Below, in pieces: positions 7,898-10,230 of a stretch of 10,230 nucleotides of DNA. Under the pieces are notes generated by a model. The model was given only the letters and a program-made list of their open reading frames with translations, had not been told where the DNA came from and did not search any database. The stretch covers positions 1 to 10,230 of the forward strand of contig CAAGHL010000047.1 in the NCBI GenBank assembly GCA_900769665.1. Direction: 5' to 3'. A program made the position numbers and the translations under genes. The stretch comes from Clostridia bacterium (GTDB lineage: Bacteria; Bacillota; Clostridia; Christensenellales; CAG-314). Position 1 is the stretch's first letter, and each line of letters starts with the position of its first letter.

Positions 7898-8322
7898 TGC
7901 GCCACCTCCTCGCCGCTAACGGCAACGCTCTTGGTTTGCTTGAGGAACATATTGACCGCCGAAACGATGGTAAGCACGGCAAAACCGACAGCCGCAAGCA
8001 AAAATCTTGCGCTGAACTCGGTGACGTCGATGCCGACAAGCACAACCGAAATGTAGTAGTAATTGGAATACAAAAAGCACCCCAAGCCTACCGCCGAGCC
8101 TACAAGTTGCACCGCCGAAGCAATGCCGTACATGCCTACGCCGCACAGCACCGCCGTCAGCACGAACACGCCCAACGGCGCGACAAACACCGTCGCCGAG
8201 TAGCTGTCACTGCAGCCGTAGGTGACTTGATACACCACGCCGACCACCAGCGACAACGCGGCAATACCGACGGACAGCCAAAAGCCGACGGCTTTGTCAC
8301 GCAAATAGTTTTTAAGAAACAT
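7894..8322 (-). CDS. Small four-helix membrane protein, first gene of the operon
   Basis: The product is 142 aa with four predicted transmembrane helices at about 12-33, 43-62, 64-86 and 105-127. The short basic N-terminus (MFLKNYLRDK) suggests the N-end is cytoplasmic, and the polar tail is cytoplasmic too. A Tyr-rich patch (YSNYYY, 85-90) sits at the end of helix 3. No catalytic or transport motif is visible and I do not recognise a named family. The ATG at 8322 is preferred to an in-frame TTG at 8421 because it has GAGG 6 bases upstream and starts next to helix 1. It overlaps the GH3 gene by 4 bases, so the two are probably translated together. A role as membrane partner, stabiliser or export helper for the doubly anchored GH3 enzyme is inferred from position only. 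Confidence 0.85.
   Translation of the reverse strand: MFLKNYLRDKAVGFWLSVGIAALSLVVGVVYQVTYGCSDSYSATVFVAPLGVFVLTAVLCGVGMYGIASAVQLVGSAVGLGCFLYSNYYYISVVLVGIDVTEFSARFLLAAVGFAVLTIVSAVNMFLKQTKSVAVSGEEVAQ
7903..7910 (-). promoter_or_regulatory. Strong ribosome binding site for the GH3 gene
   Basis: AGGAGGTG lies inside the end of the membrane-protein gene, 5 bases before the GTG start (7 from the AGGAGG core). It supports GTG as the true start and the GTGA overlap as a coupled junction. Confidence 0.85.
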
Positions 8323-8328
8323 TTTGCA

Positions 8329-8332
8329 CCTC
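8329..8332 (-). promoter_or_regulatory. Ribosome binding site of the membrane-protein gene
   Basis: GAGG on the minus strand, 6 bases before the ATG at 8322. It decides against the longer in-frame start. Confidence 0.6.
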
Positions 8333-8385
8333 GCAAAAATGACTTTTTTTTCTCCGTTGCCATCACTAATCGTTTGCATATGCGA

Positions 8386-8421
8386 CGACAAATAGATCCG
8401 ATAGCCGACATTTGTCGACAA
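8386..8421. promoter_or_regulatory. Inverted repeats in the operon leader, possible operator
   Basis: CGACAAAT (8386-8393) is repeated inverted as ATTTGTCG (8410-8417) with 16 bases between. TTGTCGACAA (8412-8421) is a perfect 10-bp palindrome overlapping the right arm. Both lie in the predicted 5' leader downstream of the minus promoter, a position suited to a repressor site or an RNA hairpin. Confidence 0.4.
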
Positions 8422-8440
8422 TAATTCATACTACTCCGTA

Positions 8441-8470
8441 ATTATACCACTGTCAAGCGCGCCGTTTCAA
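8441..8470 (-). promoter_or_regulatory. Main operon promoter
   Basis: On the minus strand, TTGAAA (plus 8465-8470) and a perfect TATAAT (plus 8441-8446) are separated by 18 bases. The TG one base upstream of the -10 makes an extended -10. Transcription should begin near 8434, giving a leader of about 110 bases before the ATG at 8322. A TTGACA 4 bases from the -10 is too close to act as the -35. Confidence 0.75.
8451..8459 (-). promoter_or_regulatory. Candidate regulator half-site, inverted copy 1
   Basis: CGCTTGACA on the minus strand lies in the spacer of the operon promoter. It matches 8 of 9 bases of CGCTTGCCA at 8523-8531 on the plus strand, in opposite orientation. Paired sites in a divergent control region fit AraC-type binding, but this is inference. 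Confidence 0.35.
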
Positions 8471-8522
8471 TTGCAAAAAAAATAAAGTTTGTTTGCAAAA
8501 ATTACACAATTTTGTTTCAAAT

Positions 8523-8534
8523 CGCTTGCCAAGC
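8523..8534 (+). promoter_or_regulatory. Candidate regulator half-site, inverted copy 2, within a small palindrome
   Basis: CGCTTGCCA (8523-8531) overlaps the perfect odd-centred palindrome GCTTG-C-CAAGC (8524-8534) and covers the proposed -35 of the regulator gene. Binding here could give autoregulation. Confidence 0.35.
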
Positions 8535-8553
8535 AACAAAAATGATATATAAT
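8526..8553 (+). promoter_or_regulatory. Candidate promoter of the AraC-family gene
   Basis: TTGCCA (8526-8531), a 16-base spacer and a perfect TATAAT (8548-8553). Start of transcription would fall near 8560, only about 3 bases before the ATG at 8563, so the message would be nearly leaderless. The alternative is an unseen promoter further upstream that would let the AAGG at 8554-8557 serve as a ribosome binding site. Confidence 0.4.
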
Positions 8554-8562
8554 AAGGTTATT

Positions 8563-9333
8563 ATGTTCAATTTTACCTACAACAATTTGGATTTCGCCCA
8601 CAAATTGGGCACGGCTAGCGAGCCGAAGGACGACTTCAACAAGCACTTGCACACGTTCAACGAAGTGTTGTTTTTTGTCAAGGGCAACGTGACATACAAC
8701 GTGGAGTCGGAAAGCAAAGTACTATCCGAAGGCGACTTGGTGTTGATACGCCCCGGTAAGTACCACTTTGCCGAAGTAAACGAACAAACAGAATACGAAC
8801 GCTACGTGTTGAAGTTTCCCGATAGCGTGTTGCCCGTGCACCTTGCCGAACGGCTGAAAAAGCAAAAGCCCTTCTTCGGCAATGTAAAAAAGTATGCGCT
8901 GACATTTAACCAATTGGACTCGTACGTGGACAACTTTTCCGAAGAGGACACGTACAGCTTGTTTGTAGCCGAACTGACCAAGCTACTTATTATGTTGTGC
9001 AAGGAACAAAACTTTACCGCCACGCACAGCGACGAGTTTATCGCCAAGCTTGTGGACTACATCGATGCCAACGTGCAAAGCACAATTTCGTTGGACACGC
9101 TTGCCAAGCAGTTTAACTTCAGCAAGTCCTACATCAGCAACGAGTTTAAGCGCGCAATGAAAATGCCCGTAATGCAGTACGTGCGCCACAAGAAAATTAT
9201 CGCCGCACACCAACTGATACTGGCAGGGGAGAAGAAATCCGTCGTGGCGGACATGTTCAACTTCAAGGACTACTCGACGTTTTATCGTTCGTACATCAAG
9301 ATAATAGGACACGCACCGGCGGAAAAGCAATAG
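8563..9333 (+). CDS. AraC-family transcriptional regulator (cupin sensor plus double helix-turn-helix)
   Basis: This is a 256-aa cytoplasmic DNA-binding protein. The N-terminal half is an AraC-type cupin: KHLHTFNEVLFFVKG at 28-41, then a G-D-L-V-L-I-R-P-G-K-Y-H strand-turn motif at 57-68, typical of sugar-sensing members. The C-terminal half (about 157-254) has two helix-turn-helix motifs: ISLDTLAKQFNFSKSYISNEFK (about 175-196) and KSVVADMFNFKDYSTFYRSYIK (about 225-246), followed by a short I-G-H-A-P end that resembles the usual G-x-x-P. The ATG at 8563 (weak AAGG 5 bases upstream) gives a normal family length; the in-frame TTG at 8512 only adds an unrelated tail. Divergent placement beside the operon promoter makes the GH3 operon its likely target; activation or repression cannot be told from sequence. 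Confidence 0.92.
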   Translation: MFNFTYNNLDFAHKLGTASEPKDDFNKHLHTFNEVLFFVKGNVTYNVESESKVLSEGDLVLIRPGKYHFAEVNEQTEYERYVLKFPDSVLPVHLAERLKKQKPFFGNVKKYALTFNQLDSYVDNFSEEDTYSLFVAELTKLLIMLCKEQNFTATHSDEFIAKLVDYIDANVQSTISLDTLAKQFNFSKSYISNEFKRAMKMPVMQYVRHKKIIAAHQLILAGEKKSVVADMFNFKDYSTFYRSYIKIIGHAPAEKQ

Positions 9334-9762
9334 AAGTATAGAAATAGGCGGCACGACAAACAATTGATATAGTGTCCACGATGTTGCATTACTACACTGC
9401 GAACGCCTGATGCTCGCTTCCCGTCGGGTAACGTAGTTTGTTAAAACGAAGTTTCCCAGCCGCGCCCTCGGTCAGATGTCGCCGTGTGGCAACGCAACAC
9501 CGTGGACACGCAAAACTTGTTGCGTCGTGCCAAGATAGTAATCAACCGTAGGTACTTTGGCTATATTGCGTTTTCCGCCAGTGCATATAGATGGTGTTTC
9601 CCTCCGTACAGCCCCGACCACCCACCCCTCATGGTCAAGGCAACGTAGTGTTGTAAAGGCTACAAAGGATAAGTCATAGGAAAAATAAGAAAATGATGTC
9701 AGCATAGTTACACGTGAAATTAAAGGTTGCAACTCAACTAAAAATACTGCAAATACACAAAT
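9334..9762. other. Gene-free region holding a foldback element
   Basis: No protein gene is supported. The main content is the long inverted repeat at 9350-9531, described separately. 9600-9628 has C-runs that give closely spaced G-runs on the minus strand. CTATAT/ATATAG (9561-9566 with 9585-9590) is a further small stem. A minus-strand open frame (9472-9867) has no ribosome binding site and no recognisable family, and it crosses the terminator hairpin. Confidence 0.5.
9350..9531. repeat. Long imperfect inverted repeat (182-bp foldback), possible structured RNA or small mobile remnant
   Basis: Arms of about 60 bases (9350-9410 and 9472-9531) pair in one register. The outer ends GGCACGAC/GTCGTGCC are a perfect 8 bp. 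9372-9402 against 9479-9509 gives 26 Watson-Crick pairs in 31 positions. CTGA (9407-9410) pairs with TCAG (9472-9475) after a small internal loop. Three of the five unpaired positions (9381, 9388, 9391) become U-G wobbles in a minus-strand RNA, while only one of the five (9393) does so in a plus-strand RNA. The element begins 16 bases past the regulator stop. No clear target-site duplication was seen. Confidence 0.7.
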
Positions 9763-9801
9763 AAAAATTCCGTTCGACACACCAAATCGAACGGAATTTT
9801 T
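9763..9801. terminator. Strong bidirectional intrinsic terminator
   Basis: AAAAATTCCGTTCGA (9763-9777) and TCGAACGGAATTTTT (9787-9801) form a perfect 15-bp stem with a 9-base loop, A-rich on the left and T-rich on the right. It is the first convincing terminator downstream of the regulator gene, about 430 bases past its stop. This implies either a long 3' untranslated region or a separate RNA gene between. Confidence 0.85.
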
Positions 9802-9823
9802 TGATACGTATGTGATTTTTTGT
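9801..9823 (+). repeat. Dispersed intergenic motif, copy 2
   Basis: TTGATACGTATG followed by TGATTTTTTGT, near-identical to 4873-4894. It starts at the last base of the terminator stem and is followed by TTGTG-A-CACAA, an odd-centred palindrome like the one beside copy 1. Confidence 0.55.
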
Positions 9824-10114
9824 GACACAATCCTTTGCAACCTTAGACTTACTGCCAATATGCCCAATTATCGCAAGGAAACATTGCATTGTAAGTTTTC
9901 ACTACCCACCTTAATCTTACTGCAAGCGAGGTTGGAAATGGGTTCGAAGGGCGACGTTGCAACTCTACTCGTCGACGTTAGGTCGTGCAAAGCAACGGCG
10001 GAGAGTGCGGTAGGTAGCCACAACCGGTGACGCGTCGGCTTGCCTAATGTACAGCCACATTGAACCACGTTCGCTTAGCACGAACCTGCGTCGGGCTGAG
10101 CGCCCTTGCGGGGG
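9824..10114. other. Gene-free region, partly GC-rich with small hairpins
   Basis: No gene is supported on either strand; the open frames present overlap each other, lack ribosome binding sites and show no family features. TTGCAACCTT (9835-9844) is the inverse of AAGGTTGCAA (9723-9732), so this 10-bp pair brackets the terminator. Other stems: TAGG-AGCC with GGCT-CCTA (10011-10046), GTTCG/CGAAC (10069-10085) and GGGC/GCCC near 10094-10106. Confidence 0.45.
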
Positions 10115-10139
10115 ATGTTGGGGATAGCATCCCCAACGT
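10115..10139. repeat. Very stable hairpin
   Basis: GTTGGGGAT (10117-10125) and ATCCCCAAC (10129-10137) form a 9-bp GC-rich stem with a 3-base loop. The stem extends by a G-U and an A-U pair to 10115-10139. No T-run follows directly. Confidence 0.6.
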
Positions 10140-10157
10140 TGTCTGCTAGATGCGGTG

Positions 10158-10221
10158 AGCTTTTTACTTTGGGTCGCAACCAAGCTTTGAAGTATTCTCA
10201 AGCTTAGTGAAGTAAAAAGCT
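10158..10221. repeat. 12-bp inverted repeat at the right edge
   Basis: AGCTTTTTACTT (10158-10169) is repeated inverted as AAGTAAAAAGCT (10210-10221). A smaller inverted pair, AAGCTT with TCAAGCTT, lies between the arms. Together with the adjacent hairpin it may be part of a structured RNA, a terminator, or the end of an element continuing past the window. Confidence 0.55.
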
Positions 10222-10230
10222 TATTTGTAG

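Noticed and set aside
9472..9867. 131-codon minus-strand open frame
   Set aside because: It crosses the perfect terminator hairpin and part of the foldback, lacks a ribosome binding site, and resembles no family.
9930..9960. tRNA T-arm-like string (GGTTCGAAG)
   Set aside because: No acceptor stem, anticodon arm or CCA end can be placed around it.
10060..10140. Possible transfer origin or group II intron end in the GC-rich hairpin area
   Set aside because: No relaxase, reverse transcriptase or diagnostic domain V sequence is present; the resemblance was only general.
9812..10201. Overlapping open frames of 66-78 codons on both strands
   Set aside because: They overlap each other and the hairpin cluster, with no start signals or motifs.

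Overview
The window reads as one carbohydrate-utilisation locus from a Gram-positive anaerobe. It most likely belongs to the Bacillota/Clostridia. This is inferred from a lipoprotein built of Ig-like group 3 repeats, a membrane-anchored GH3 enzyme of the permuted clostridial type, an AraC/cupin regulator and strong AGGAGG-type ribosome binding sites. No ribosomal RNA, tRNA, transposase, integrase or CRISPR array was recognised, so the species cannot be named.

Layout. 1-387 is gene-free and carries the transcription end of the main operon (hairpin 335-370). 388-8322 on the minus strand is a three-gene unit, in transcription order: a 142-aa four-helix membrane protein (7894-8322), a 996-aa GH3 beta-glycosidase with a transmembrane helix at each end (4907-7897), and a 1436-aa surface lipoprotein (388-4698). 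The first two genes overlap by 4 bases (GTGA). The third starts 208 bases after the second with no convincing terminator between them. 8323-8562 is a divergent control region with a near-consensus minus-strand promoter and a candidate plus-strand promoter. 8563-9333 on the plus strand is an AraC-family regulator. 9334-10230 contains no believable gene but is rich in structure: a 182-bp imperfect foldback, a perfect 15-bp-stem terminator, and a cluster of hairpins at the right edge.

How it may work together (inference). The AraC protein senses a small sugar or related signal in the cytoplasm and controls the divergent operon. The enzyme hydrolyses a glycoside outside the membrane, with the four-helix protein as a likely membrane partner. 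The large lipoprotein, tethered to the outer face of the membrane, would bind a glycan or host surface. No sugar transporter lies in the window.

The most unusual items are: (i) a repeated beta-rich module of about 150-185 residues, present four times in the lipoprotein and alternating with Ig-like domains, which I cannot match to a named family; (ii) the foldback at 9350-9531, whose mismatches favour a minus-strand RNA; (iii) a 20-plus-base intergenic motif (TTGATACGTATG core) present at two distant sites; and (iv) changes at normally conserved GH3 positions.
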